A stretch of 64,000 nucleotides of DNA from Actinoplanes sp. SE50/110 (GCF_900119315.1 NZ_LT827010.1:5923001-5987000); one strand, 5' to 3'. Counted from the first letter of the stretch, positions 41,737-50,157 are shown. Made by a program: numbers and translations. The notes: generated from the letters alone by a model not told the origin.

Positions 41737-42363
41737 GTGGAGATCGTGGAACTGCTGGCGTCGCCGGTGCACCGGTTCGAGGGGCGACCCGCGGACGGGC
41801 CCGCGCCGGCGCCCGAGGGAGAATCGGTCGGCGAGATCCGGATCCGGGCGGGGCTCGGCATCGTCGGTGACCGCTACTTCAACCATCCCGCGCACCGGGA
41901 CGCGTCGATCACCGTGATCGCCCGCGAGTCGCTGCCCGCAGGCGCCGGACTGGCGCAGGCCCGCCGCAACATCCTCGTCGCCGGACTGCGCCTCGCCGGG
42001 GCCCCGGCCCGATCGCCCGCGCCTGACACGGGCGGATCGCCCGCCCCCGAGGCGGCTGATTCGCCCGGCCCGACCGCGGCGGGATCGCCCGCCGTCCAAG
42101 CGGGCGGATCGCCGGGCGGCCTGACCCTGGACGATCTGGTCGGGGCGACGCTGACCCTCGACTCCGGGGACGGGCCGGTCCACCTGTCGGTGCGCCGGCG
42201 AGCCAACCCGTGCGCCTGGATGGACGTGACCATCGGCCCCGGGGCGTGGAAAGCGCTGCGCGGCCGCGGCGGCGTGCGATGCGTACCGTTGAACGACGGC
42301 ATCCTCCGGGTCGGTCCGCTGAGCGCGACGATCCGATTTCCGGACGAACGGAATCAGCATTGA
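41737..42363 (+). CDS. MOSC-domain protein with a repeat insertion
   Basis: 208 residues. MOSC features are LLASPVHRFEGRP, IRIRAGLGIVGDRYF, ARRNILVAGL and ANPCAWMDVTIGPGAWKAL, where the Cys is the conserved sulphur-carrying residue of the family. Such proteins carry sulphur for molybdenum-cofactor enzymes or detoxify N-hydroxylated compounds. A 34-residue Ser-Pro-rich insertion (~93-126) splits the domain and is made of 8-residue units encoded by 24-bp repeats (42013-42108). The core flanking strands appear intact. It probably starts at the GTG with a leaderless mRNA. Confidence 0.82.
   Translation: MEIVELLASPVHRFEGRPADGPAPAPEGESVGEIRIRAGLGIVGDRYFNHPAHRDASITVIARESLPAGAGLAQARRNILVAGLRLAGAPARSPAPDTGGSPAPEAADSPGPTAAGSPAVQAGGSPGGLTLDDLVGATLTLDSGDGPVHLSVRRRANPCAWMDVTIGPGAWKALRGRGGVRCVPLNDGILRVGPLSATIRFPDERNQH
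42013..42108 (+). repeat. 24-bp tandem repeats inside the MOSC gene
   Basis: Four 24-bp units (42013, 42037, 42061, 42085) plus a partial fifth encode SPAPDTGG, SPAPEAAD, SPGPTAAG and SPAVQAGG. They lie in frame in a loop between core elements. Confidence 0.85.
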
Positions 42364-42442
42364 ACAGGGCGGATGTCCCGCGCTCAGCGCCGGCGGAACC
42401 GGGCCGATAAGGCTAGGTCAGACGTCGGGCGGGAGGTGGCGG

Positions 42443-43231
42443 GTGACGACTGGCTACCGGCTCTCGCTGGCCCGGACCGCGCTCTTCGCCCTTGTCTATG
42501 CCGCCGCGGTCTACGCCGGACGACGTACCGCGATGGTCGCCGACGGCGTCAGTCTCGTCTGGCCGGCGGCCGGTTGGCGGTGGTCTGGTTCGGCGCCCAC
42601 CGCGCCGCGCCGACCCGGCGACTCGACACCCTGCTCCTGGCCGTGATCCTCGGCGTCGGCAACTGGCTCACCGACGCACCGGCCGACGTCGGCGTGGTCG
42701 CCGGCCTGGCTGGCGTACGCCACGGCCCGCGAAGCCATGGTCGCCCCGGTCCCGGTCGACCTGGCCGAGATCGTCGCCGACATCACCGGAGCCCGCGCCG
42801 ACGCAGCGGTCGTGGCCGGCAAGCCGGAACCCCGGTTCACCATCGGTGACCTGCCGCCGGTACAGGCCGAGCCGGTGCTCGTCCGGCAACTGGTCGACAA
42901 CCTGGTCGGCAACGCCATCAAGTACACCGCGCCGGGAGTCGTCCCGGTCCTCCAGATCTCGGCGGACGCCTCCGACGGCATGGTGACGGTCCGCATCACC
43001 GACAACGGCATCGGCATCCCCGAAGGCCGACACGACGCCATCTTCGGCAACTTCCACCGTGCCCACGCCGGCGACGGCTACCTCGGCACCGGACCGGGCC
43101 TGGCCATCTGCAAACGCATCGTGGAACGCCACGGCGGCGAGATCACCGCCACCGACGATCCGGGCGGCGGTTCCACTTTCCGCTTCACCCTGCCGGCTGC
43201 CACCGCCTCCGCACTGCTGTCCCCCGTGTGA
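42443..43231 (+). pseudogene. Decayed MASE1-type sensor histidine kinase
   Basis: GTG 42443 with GGGAGG upstream opens a MASE1-like membrane sensor (ALVYAAAVYAGRRTAMVADG, SLVWPAAG). A frameshift near 42570 moves the membrane region to another frame (VVWFGAHRAAPTRRLDTLLL, VGNWLTDAP). Near 42710 it joins, back in the first frame, to YATAREAMVAPVPVDLAEIV, which follows the HisKA helices in intact kinases. The dimerisation/phosphoacceptor domain is therefore missing. The ATPase end survives: QLVDNLVGNAIKYT, DNGIGIP, and GTGPGLAICKRIVERHGG, where the G2 box has Pro for Leu. The 3' open frame from 42737 could still be translated, but not as a working kinase. Confidence 0.7.
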
Positions 43232-43344
43232 CGACCGACCAACCGCCGGTCTGCCCGCTTCCGGTCGCATGTGACTCGTGCAGCCGCCTGCTGTCACGGC
43301 CGGTTTCACCACCGATTCCTGCCGCGCGTGACTCCCGCACCTGG

Positions 43345-43557
43345 TCAGACCAGGATGTTGACGCCGCTGCCCGGTTCCAGGCGGGCGATGACATCACGGC
43401 TCTCCAGAACGGCGACCTTGTCGTCCTCCAGTTCCCGCCGATTCGCGCCGGCGACCACATGGTCGAAGAGTTGCTGACAGTCGCCCCGGAGCCGCAACCA
43501 CGCCGCGTGCGTCTCCCAGGCCGAGGACTGCGTCGAAGTGCCGATGCTGATGGTCAT
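43345..43557 (-). CDS. Small uncharacterised protein (70 residues)
   Basis: ATG 43557 has a perfect AAGGAGA 4 bp upstream and reads MTISIGTSTQSSAWETHAAW through LRLRGDCQQLFDHVVAGA and ANRRELEDDKVAVLESRDVI to the stop at 43345. High GC3 and the ribosome site support a real gene although it sits inside a much longer spurious frame. It has no membrane segment or known motif; helical secondary structure is likely. The two central charged stretches and single Cys are the only notable features. Function unknown. Confidence 0.7.
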   Translation of the reverse strand: MTISIGTSTQSSAWETHAAWLRLRGDCQQLFDHVVAGANRRELEDDKVAVLESRDVIARLEPGSGVNILV

Positions 43558-43965
43558 GTCGTCTCCTTGATCTTCGCGAGGCCCCGACCATCGGCAGGCG
43601 ATCACGGAGTTGAGCTTTTCCCCACACGACTTTTCACTCGCCTCCGCAACGCGCCTGCCACCCCGGCGCACCGAGCGGCCAAGGCGACGGGGTCGGGCGA
43701 TGCAACCCGCACGATGCGGAGCGGTGTCATGCAAGGTGGCGAGGACGACCCCGGGGTGGCGGGAGGGCGCGGGGGTCAGCGACGTGAAGCGGCACAGGGC
43801 GGGATGGGGGCAGGGAGGCCGGGGCGGCGTGGGGTAGGCGAAGTGCGTACATCGGGCGGTTTGGTCGGGTAGCGTCGGGGCGTCTGGTGAGTACCGAGTG
43901 CGTGCGGGAGGGGCCGTGGGTTTGTCGGCGCGTCCCGAGCGTTTCCGCGCCGTCACCGTGGCGTG
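43558..43965. other. 408-bp divergent intergenic region
   Basis: This gap separates the divergent small gene and the MCP-PilZ gene and must hold both promoters. I see no further gene and no convincing -35/-10 pair. GCGGTTTGGTCGGGTAGCG (43855-43873) is the only AT-containing patch and may include the MCP-PilZ promoter. Confidence 0.35.
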
Positions 43966-45183
43966 ATGCCGGTGTGGCTCATGATCTCCCTGGTGGTCGC
44001 GCTTGCCGTGCTGGGCGCCGGCGCGGCGTGGGCGCTGCGCGGGCGTGGGCCCGGCGGCGGGGACGGCACGGTGTGGGGGCGGTTCGGAGCCGGGGGTGGC
44101 TCGGGCCCGGAGACGCTGGCCGGGGCCCGGGAGAGGATCGCGGAGCTGTCGGCGGCGCTGGCTGCCCGGGACAGTGAGCTGGAACAGCTCCAAGAGGACC
44201 GGGCGGCCCAGGCGCAGGCGGCCGGGTTGCAGCAGAAACAGCAGCAGCAGACGCTGCGGCGGCGGGCCAAGGAGGCGATCGACAGCACCGCCGCGGTGAT
44301 CGGCGGGAAGCTGGAAGACGTCGTGGTGCAGGTGGGGGCGGCGCGGCAGGCGGCGGCGGCCACCCATGAGCGGGTGTCGCACACCAACGATGCCGCCGAG
44401 GCGCTGGTGCGGCGGGCGCGGAGTGCGGACGAGGCGGCCACCGCGCTGAACGCCAGCCTGCGGCAGGTGGCCGGGATCGCCAGTGTGATCTCCGGGATCG
44501 CCTCGCAGACCCGGCTGCTGGCGTTGAACGCGACCATCGAGGCGGTTCGGGCCGGGGCGGCGGGCAGCGGCTTCGCGGTGGTCGCGGACGAGGTGAAAAG
44601 CCTGGCGGACACCACGGCGGACTCGACCGAACAGATCACCAGCACGATCGCCGCGCTGGAGGCGGACGTGGCGCAGATGGGCGAGACGCTCAGCGCCATC
44701 ATTCACGACGTCGGGGACATCGAGGACGCGATGCGTCAGCTCGGGGGGATCGCCGACCGGCAGCACGACATCGTGATGCGGCTGCACGCCAGTGTGGACG
44801 CCACGATGGCGCAGATCGGCGACCTGTCCGACGTGGCCGAACGCCTGGAACGCCGGCGGCACGACCGGCTGGCGATCGAGGGGACGGTACGGTTGCGGCT
44901 GCCGTCCCGGCCGCAGCCGGTGACCGCGAACATGGTGGACCTCAGTTCCGAGGGGCTCGGGTGCACGCTGGCAGCGGACATTCCGGTGCAGATCGGCGAT
45001 GTGATCCGGGCGGAGCTCAGCTTCGACGGACTGGGCGGGGCCGTTGACGCCAAGGTGATGCGCCGGACGCCGCGGGACGGCCAGATGGAGATCGGATTGC
45101 AGTTCCAGGACCTGCCGACCAGCGTCCGCAACGACATCGACACCTACCTGACCAAGCTGGGCGCCGCCCCCGGCGAAGAATAG
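43966..45183 (+). CDS. MCP signalling domain-PilZ fusion protein
   Basis: 405 residues from ATG 43966. There is one N-terminal membrane anchor (~5-23), no periplasmic sensor and no HAMP, then a coiled coil (~45-100). The chemoreceptor signalling hairpin follows, with its tip at ~175-212 (ASQTRLLALNATIEAVRAG, GFAVVADEVKSLAD). A C-terminal PilZ domain has RRHDR (~296) and DLSSEGLG (~325), which fit the RxxxR and DxSxxG c-di-GMP-binding motifs. The protein could link c-di-GMP level to chemotaxis-array or cell-polarity output. It is monocistronic and convergent with a TetR gene. ATG 43966 follows a GTG directly; either may be used. Confidence 0.88.
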   Translation: MPVWLMISLVVALAVLGAGAAWALRGRGPGGGDGTVWGRFGAGGGSGPETLAGARERIAELSAALAARDSELEQLQEDRAAQAQAAGLQQKQQQQTLRRRAKEAIDSTAAVIGGKLEDVVVQVGAARQAAAATHERVSHTNDAAEALVRRARSADEAATALNASLRQVAGIASVISGIASQTRLLALNATIEAVRAGAAGSGFAVVADEVKSLADTTADSTEQITSTIAALEADVAQMGETLSAIIHDVGDIEDAMRQLGGIADRQHDIVMRLHASVDATMAQIGDLSDVAERLERRRHDRLAIEGTVRLRLPSRPQPVTANMVDLSSEGLGCTLAADIPVQIGDVIRAELSFDGLGGAVDAKVMRRTPRDGQMEIGLQFQDLPTSVRNDIDTYLTKLGAAPGEE

Positions 45184-45197
45184 AACGCCCCCGGACG

Positions 45198-45830
45198 CTA
45201 CGCCGAGGGTCCGACGGCTTCCCCGGATGCGAAGACGCCCGGCAGCTCCCCGGTCAGATAGCGTTGCACGGCGGGTCCGACCGCCGCCACGATCGCCTCG
45301 GCGGGGGCGGAGGCCAGCGGCTCCACCTTGATCACGTAACGGGCCATGGCGATGCCGACCATCTGGCTGGCGGCCAGGGTGACCCGGAGCCGGCCTTCGG
45401 TCTCGTCGAGGCCGAGGCGGGGCACGGCGCGCCGCAGGATCTGGGTGACCACGAATTCGCGGAACAGTTTGGTGGTCCACTCGCTGCCGACCGTGGAGCG
45501 CAGCAGGGCGACGCCGGCCGCGCCGCCCGGACCGTCCCAGATCCGCAGGAAGAGCCGGACGAAGCGGTCGCCGACCTCGTCCGGGCCGCCCTCGGTGGCG
45601 GCTTCGATCAGTGCCACCGGGTCCATCGGCGCCTGCATCGCGGCCAGGAACAGCTTGTCCTTGGTGCCGAAATAGTGGTGCACCAGTGCGGGGTCCACGC
45701 CGGCGCCGGCGGCGATGACACGGATCGAGGCCCCGTCGTACCCCTTGTCGGCGAACGCTTCCCGGGCGGCGTTCAGGATCGACTCGCGGGTGTCCGGGTT
45801 GCCGGGCCGCCGCCCGGTCCGTCGTGCCAT
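45198..45830 (-). CDS. TetR-family regulator of the ABC-2 exporter
   Basis: 210 residues from ATG 45830. The HTH covers ILNAAREAFADKGYDGASIRVIAAGAGVDPALVHHYFGTKDKL. GAGG lies 6 bp upstream; the longer upstream reading lacks family similarity. The C-terminal domain is the TetR_C_17-like form common beside ABC-2 drug exporters. It follows the exporter genes after 150 bp on the same strand and probably represses them. Confidence 0.88.
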   Translation of the reverse strand: MARRTGRRPGNPDTRESILNAAREAFADKGYDGASIRVIAAGAGVDPALVHHYFGTKDKLFLAAMQAPMDPVALIEAATEGGPDEVGDRFVRLFLRIWDGPGGAAGVALLRSTVGSEWTTKLFREFVVTQILRRAVPRLGLDETEGRLRVTLAASQMVGIAMARYVIKVEPLASAPAEAIVAAVGPAVQRYLTGELPGVFASGEAVGPSA

Positions 45831-45855
45831 GGAAAACCTCATCTCCCCGTACGTA

Positions 45856-45875
45856 CGTAGCTGGCGCGCGCTACG
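45856..45875. promoter_or_regulatory. Inverted repeat upstream of the TetR gene
   Basis: CGTAGC (45856-45861) and GCTACG (45870-45875) with an 8-bp spacer, 26 bp from the TetR start and preceded by an alternating CGTACGTACG run. It is a plausible autoregulatory operator. Confidence 0.4.
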
Positions 45876-45980
45876 ACGGTACGCGCGCACCCCCAGCGTG
45901 CGACCGCCGCCGACCGCCCCGCGCGACCAGCCCCGGGGCGGGGTCGCCACAGCGGGGCGGCTACCCGCGTACCGCCGCCA

Positions 45981-46709
45981 TCATCTCGTGCGACGGCGCA
46001 GCGTCGCGGCACCCAGCCCGAGTGCAACGATGATCGCGCCCAGCACGATGATCAGATCGCGCCACATCGTGCCGGTCGGCTCCGGGTGCACGCCGACCTC
46101 GCCGAGCGCCTGCACCGAGTACGACATGGGCAGCACATCGCTGATCCCCTGCAGCCACCCCACCATCCGCTCGCGCGGCACGAACAGCCCGCAGAGCAGC
46201 AGTTGCGGCGCCACCACGAGGGGCATGAACTGCACCGCCTGGAATTCGGTGCGGGCGAACGCGCTGCACAGCAGGCCGAGCGCGACGCCGAGCACCGCGT
46301 TGGCGACGGCGATCAGCACGACCGGTCCGAGTCCGCCGGCCGCGTCCATGCCGAGGATCCAGTAGGCGAATCCGGCCGCGACCGCCGCCTGCACCGCGGC
46401 TGCCGCGCCGAAGGCGATGCCGTAGCCGAAGAGCAGGTCGAGTTTGCCGACCGGGGTGGTGAACAGGCGTTCCAGGGTGCCGCTGGTGCGTTCCCGGAGC
46501 ATGGCGATCGAGGTGATCAGGAACATCACGATGAACGGGAAGATGCCGAGCATGGTCAGCGCGATGCGGTCGAAGGCGCGGGGCTGCCCGTCGTACATGA
46601 AGTAGATCAACGTGATCAGCAGGGTCGGCACGACCACGATCAGGGCGAGGGTGCGCGGGTCGTGCCGCAGCTGGGTGAGGATCCGCCGGATGGTGCTGAG
46701 CAGGATCAT
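45981..46709 (-). CDS. ABC-2 type exporter permease
   Basis: 242 residues from ATG 46709, whose ATGA overlaps the stop of the ATPase gene. Six hydrophobic segments and the ABC-2 signature loop RERTSGTLERLFTTPVGKLDLLFGY are clear, as are FPFIVMFLITSIAML and the C-terminal LPMSYSVQALGEVG. With the ATPase it forms a small exporter for drugs or antibiotics. The longer in-frame extension is a shadow of the ATPase gene. Confidence 0.92.
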   Translation of the reverse strand: MILLSTIRRILTQLRHDPRTLALIVVVPTLLITLIYFMYDGQPRAFDRIALTMLGIFPFIVMFLITSIAMLRERTSGTLERLFTTPVGKLDLLFGYGIAFGAAAAVQAAVAAGFAYWILGMDAAGGLGPVVLIAVANAVLGVALGLLCSAFARTEFQAVQFMPLVVAPQLLLCGLFVPRERMVGWLQGISDVLPMSYSVQALGEVGVHPEPTGTMWRDLIIVLGAIIVALGLGAATLRRRTR

Positions 46710-47428
46710 GCCGACACCCTCTCGTGGGCGCGGATCAGGGTGAGGAAGGCCTGGTCGAGGTCGTCGGTGCCGGCGGACCGTTTGACCGCGGCCGGGGTGT
46801 CGTCGGCGATCAGCGTGCCGTCGCGGATCAGCAGCAGCCGGTCGCAGCGGTTCGCCTCGTCCATGACGTGACTGGAGACGAGCACGGTGGCGCCGTCGGC
46901 GGCCATCCGGCGCAGGTGCGCCCACAGTTCGTCGCGCAGCACCGGGTCCTGCCCGACCGTGGGCTCGTCGAGGACGAGCAGTTCGGGGCGGCTGACGATG
47001 GCGCAGGCCAGCGAGGCGCGGCTGCGCTGGCCGCCGGAGAGGTCGGCGACGAGCTGGCCGGCGGCGGCGGTGAGGCCGACCGTTTCGAGGGCGCGGTCGG
47101 CGGCGTCGCGGCCGAGCCGGTGCAGGGCGGCGAAGTAGCGCGCGTTCTCCCGGACGGTGAGGTCGGCGTAGACGCTGGGCGCCTGGGTCAGGTATCCGAT
47201 CCGGCGGCGCAGGGCGGGGGCGCCGGCCGGGCTGCCGAGGACGGTGACCGTGCCGCCGGCCACCACCTGCACGCCGACGATGGTGCGCATCAGGGTGGTC
47301 TTGCCGCTGCCGCTGGGGCCGAGCAGGCCGGTGACGCTGCCGCGCGCGACGGCGCAGGAGAAGCGGTCGAGGACCGTCCTGGGGCCGCGGCGGACGACGA
47401 GGTCGTGGACCTCGATCGCGGTGTCCAT
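46706..47428 (-). CDS. ABC-2 exporter ATP-binding protein
   Basis: 240 residues from ATG 47428 with GGGAGG 4 bp upstream. Walker A GPSGSGKTT (~38), Q-loop YLTQAPSVY, signature DLSGGQRSRASLA, Walker B LLVLDEPTVGQD and H-loop VLVSSHVMDEA are all intact. It powers the permease that follows. An 18-bp near-palindrome lies upstream at 47452, a likely site for the TetR regulator at the end of the unit. Confidence 0.94.
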   Translation of the reverse strand: MDTAIEVHDLVVRRGPRTVLDRFSCAVARGSVTGLLGPSGSGKTTLMRTIVGVQVVAGGTVTVLGSPAGAPALRRRIGYLTQAPSVYADLTVRENARYFAALHRLGRDAADRALETVGLTAAAGQLVADLSGGQRSRASLACAIVSRPELLVLDEPTVGQDPVLRDELWAHLRRMAADGATVLVSSHVMDEANRCDRLLLIRDGTLIADDTPAAVKRSAGTDDLDQAFLTLIRAHERVSA

Positions 47429-47451
47429 GGTTCCTCCCAAGAACTCATCAA

Positions 47452-47469
47452 GTGTTGAACTCAACGCTA
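47452..47469. promoter_or_regulatory. Near-palindromic operator before the ABC-2 exporter
   Basis: AGTGTTGAACTCAACGCT is an 18-bp palindrome with one mismatched pair, centred on TTGAACTCAA, 24 bp upstream of the ATPase start codon. Size and symmetry fit a TetR-family operator. Confidence 0.55.
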
Positions 47470-47496
47470 GATGAATTCCCGTCCGCGGTCGAGAGG

Positions 47497-48150
47497 CTAT
47501 TTCAACGTATGATGAAATCTATCCAGCACGGCGTCCACGTCCTCGTCGGTGAGCTGGCCGAAGTCGTGGTACCAGCGCCCGACCGCGAAGAATTCCGGCG
47601 GCGCGCTCAGGCACACCACCCCGTCCGCCTGCCGCGCCACCAGGTCGCGGGCCTCGGGTGCGCAGACCGGCACGGCCAGCAGCAGCCGCACCGGCGCCCG
47701 TCCGCGGACCCAGCGCAGCGCGGCCCGCGCGGTCACCCCGGTGGCCAGGCCGTCGTCGACCAGCACCACGACCCGGCCGGTGACCCGCGGGGCCGGGCGC
47801 TCACCCCGGTACCGGCGCACCCGACGGGCCAGTTCCTCGCGCTCGACCGCCAGGGTGCCGTCCATCGCCTCCTCGGTGAGCCCGGCATACCGCAGGTTGT
47901 CCGGGTCGAACACCGGTGGGCCGTCCTCGGCGACGGCCCCCAGGCCGAATTCCGGGCGGCCCGGCGCACCCAGCTTGCGGACCACCACGATGTCCAACTC
48001 GGCGCCGAGCCGCAGCGCGATCGGCGCGGCGACCGGCAGGCCGCCGCGGGGCAGCGCCAGCACCAGCGGGCGGGTCCGGACCGGGCCGACCGCCTCGGCG
48101 ACCCGCTCGGCCAGGCGCCGGCCGGCGTCCGTCCGATCCCGAAAGATCAT
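47497..48150 (-). CDS. Phosphoribosyltransferase-like protein
   Basis: 217 residues with the PRPP-binding loop VVVLVDDGLATGVTARAAL (~125-143) and the type I fold (LVLALPRGGLPVAAPIALRLGAELDIVVVRKLGAPG). It lies 6 bp downstream of an alpha/beta hydrolase gene; in many actinobacteria these two domains occur as a fused protein. The base substrate is unknown. The Arg-Lys in VRKLGAPG suggests that diphosphate binding is intact. Confidence 0.88.
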   Translation of the reverse strand: MIFRDRTDAGRRLAERVAEAVGPVRTRPLVLALPRGGLPVAAPIALRLGAELDIVVVRKLGAPGRPEFGLGAVAEDGPPVFDPDNLRYAGLTEEAMDGTLAVEREELARRVRRYRGERPAPRVTGRVVVLVDDGLATGVTARAALRWVRGRAPVRLLLAVPVCAPEARDLVARQADGVVCLSAPPEFFAVGRWYHDFGQLTDEDVDAVLDRFHHTLK

Positions 48151-48156
48151 CGGAGG

Positions 48157-48852
48157 TCAGCCCCAGCGGCGGGCCGTGGCGACGTGGTCCAGCGCCGGAT
48201 GCCGCCGGTAGGGCACCGCGGTCAGGAACGCCCCGAACCACTCCCCCGCCTGTTCGGCGACCGTCTCCAGCGCGCCGGGCTCCTCGAACAGGTGGGTGGC
48301 GTCCGGGATGATCCGCAGTTCGGCGTGCACCCGCATGGTGTTGCGGGCCTGCTCGTTGAGTTCCAGCACCGCCTCGTCCCGGCTGCCGACGATCAGCAGG
48401 GTGGGCACCAGCACCTCGATCAGGGCCGGGCCGGCCAGGTCGGGCCGGCCGCCGCGGCAGACGATCGAGCGGACCGCCTCGGGCCGGGCCGCGGCCGCGA
48501 CCAGGGCGGCGGCCGCGCCGGTGCTGGCGCCGAAAAGCCCGAGCGGCAGCGGCGCGGTGGCCGGCTGGGCGCGCAGCCAGTCGACCAGCCCGACCAGCCG
48601 GTCGGCGAGCAGTCCGATGTCGAACCGTTGCGGCCGGGTGTCCTCCCGCGTGGTGAGCAGGTCGGCCAGCAGGGTGGCGAAGCCGCGGCGGTGCAGCTCC
48701 CGGGCCACCGCACGGTTGCGCGGGCTGTGCCGGGAACTGCCGCTGCCGTGCGCGAAGAGCACCACGCCGGTGGCGTGTTCGGTGAGGGTCAGGTCGGCCT
48801 CCAGCCGCACCGGGCCGAGGTCGATCCGTTCCGTGGTGGTCCAGGTGGTCAT
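48157..48852 (-). CDS. Dienelactone hydrolase-like alpha/beta hydrolase
   Basis: 231 residues. The nucleophile elbow is LFGASTGAAAAL (Ser, ~109), the acid is likely Asp in VGSRDEAV (~177) and the His is in PDATHLFEEPGAL (~208). Oxyanion-hole region VVLFAHGSGSSRHSPRN is typical of the DLH-like group that pairs with phosphoribosyltransferases. The two genes form one operon. Substrate unknown. Confidence 0.88.
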   Translation of the reverse strand: MTTWTTTERIDLGPVRLEADLTLTEHATGVVLFAHGSGSSRHSPRNRAVARELHRRGFATLLADLLTTREDTRPQRFDIGLLADRLVGLVDWLRAQPATAPLPLGLFGASTGAAAALVAAAARPEAVRSIVCRGGRPDLAGPALIEVLVPTLLIVGSRDEAVLELNEQARNTMRVHAELRIIPDATHLFEEPGALETVAEQAGEWFGAFLTAVPYRRHPALDHVATARRWG

Positions 48853-48982
48853 GGTCGTCCCTTTCTGCGCGGCCGTGGCGCGGCCTGCGATCCGGGGAGT
48901 CAGATCCCACCGTACGCGTCCTCAGGTGCCGTGGCGGGCGGCCGATCTGGAGGAGGACGAGTGCCCAGGAGGTTCCGGCCCG

Positions 48983-49375
48983 ATGTCCGTTTCCCGGTTG
49001 AACCGTGCCCTGCAGACGCCATCGGTGACACCGGTCCGGCCGTCCGCCCGGGAACGTCACCAGAACGCGCGCGACGACGCCGCTTCGCTCACCGACCGGG
49101 ACCGGGAACTGATCTACCAGGCCACCGGTCAGCGGATCGGGGACGGCCCGAAGAACGCCGGCTGGATCAACTCGCTGGCGGCGGCGATCGCGGCGGACCG
49201 GGCGGCCGGCCGGCTGGCGCCCGGTCAGGAGGTGACCGCGGCCTACCTCAAAGATCTTTCGCGGCGGTACGACCAGGGCGGGACCGGCCGTAACCCGGTG
49301 GCCGGATATCTCGAGCCGGCCCTGCGCCACCTGTCCCGGCGCGACGACGGCAACCGCCTGGACGTGACCGCCTAG
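48983..49375 (+). CDS. Uncharacterised 130-residue protein
   Basis: ATG 48983 (AGGAGG 10 bp upstream) reads SVSRLNRALQTPSVTPVRPS, then a helical domain with ASLTDRDRELIYQATGQRIG, WINSLAAAIAADRAAGRL and AAYLKDLSRRYDQGGTGRNP. High GC3 supports coding. The longer upstream reading of this frame is a shadow of the hydrolase gene. Its stop TAG overlaps the opposing GAF-ANTAR stop in a shared CTAG. No family is recognised. Confidence 0.7.
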   Translation: MSVSRLNRALQTPSVTPVRPSARERHQNARDDAASLTDRDRELIYQATGQRIGDGPKNAGWINSLAAAIAADRAAGRLAPGQEVTAAYLKDLSRRYDQGGTGRNPVAGYLEPALRHLSRRDDGNRLDVTA

Positions 49376-50079
49376 CCCCGCTGCTGGGTGCGCTCGACCA
49401 GGGCGGCGGCGACGTCGCGCAGTTTGCGGTTGGAATCCTGGGACACCCGGGTGAGGATGGCGAACGCCTCGTCGGCGGTGCACCGCCGCTCCCCCATGAT
49501 GATGCCCTTGGCCTGCTCGATCACCGCCCGGCCCGCCATCGCCGCCTGCATGTGCTGGGCCAGCGTCGCCGTGGTGTCGTACAGGTGGGCGTTGGCCAGG
49601 GCGACCGCGGCGTACCGGACGAACGTCTGGGCCAGCGTGATCGCCGCCTCGTCGAAGGCGCCGGCCGCCGCGCCGTAGATGGTGAGCGCCCCGCTGACGT
49701 TCTCCACGATCGGCAGCCCGACCGCCAGCACGCTGCCGATGCCGGCCGCGGCGGCGTGCTCGCCCCAGCCGTCCCAGCGCGGCTCGGTGGCGGTGTCCGG
49801 GACGTGCACGGTGGTCTTGCCGGCGGCCGCTTCCAGGCTCGGCCCGCGGTCCTGGGCGTACTGCCGCTCGTCGAGCCGCAGCGCGCTCTCGCCGGTCTGC
49901 GCCGCGGTGTATGCGGCCCTGTTGCGGACCAACGTGATGGACACCTGCCCGGCGCCGGGCAGGGTCCGCCGGGCCAGGTCGGCGACCCGGTCGAGGACGC
50001 CGTTGAGATCGGTCTCACCGAGCTTGATGCGGCCGAGTTCCGTGAAGGCCGCGGCTGATTCGGGCCGGTCGTGCGCCAT
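49372..50079 (-). CDS. GAF-ANTAR regulator (copy A)
   Basis: About 235 residues from ATG 50079 (TTG 50082 is adjacent). The GAF domain covers ~15-160 (RTLPGAGQVSITLVRNRA, SVLAVGLPIVENVSGALTIY). The ANTAR RNA-binding domain is ~165-225 (GRAVIEQAKGIIMGERRCTADEAFAILTRVSQDSN). ANTAR proteins bind paired RNA hairpins and prevent termination. The GAF may bind a small ligand or mediate dimerisation. It is a close paralogue of the gene at 50704 and lies downstream of a STAS gene on the same strand, separated by two hairpins. The phospho-receiver type input is absent. Confidence 0.9.
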   Translation of the reverse strand: MAHDRPESAAAFTELGRIKLGETDLNGVLDRVADLARRTLPGAGQVSITLVRNRAAYTAAQTGESALRLDERQYAQDRGPSLEAAAGKTTVHVPDTATEPRWDGWGEHAAAAGIGSVLAVGLPIVENVSGALTIYGAAAGAFDEAAITLAQTFVRYAAVALANAHLYDTTATLAQHMQAAMAGRAVIEQAKGIIMGERRCTADEAFAILTRVSQDSNRKLRDVAAALVERTQQRG

Positions 50080-50157
50080 CAACGTCTGTGTTTCCCCGCA
50101 GCGGAGCGGCGGGCCGCCGGTGGCGACTCGCTCTGGGTTAGCCGGTGTCGCTGCCCG

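Noticed and set aside
46710..46925. N-terminal extension of the ABC-2 permease
   Set aside because: The extra residues are Arg/His/Pro-rich shadow of the ATPase gene. ATG 46709, coupled by ATGA, starts directly at the first membrane helix.
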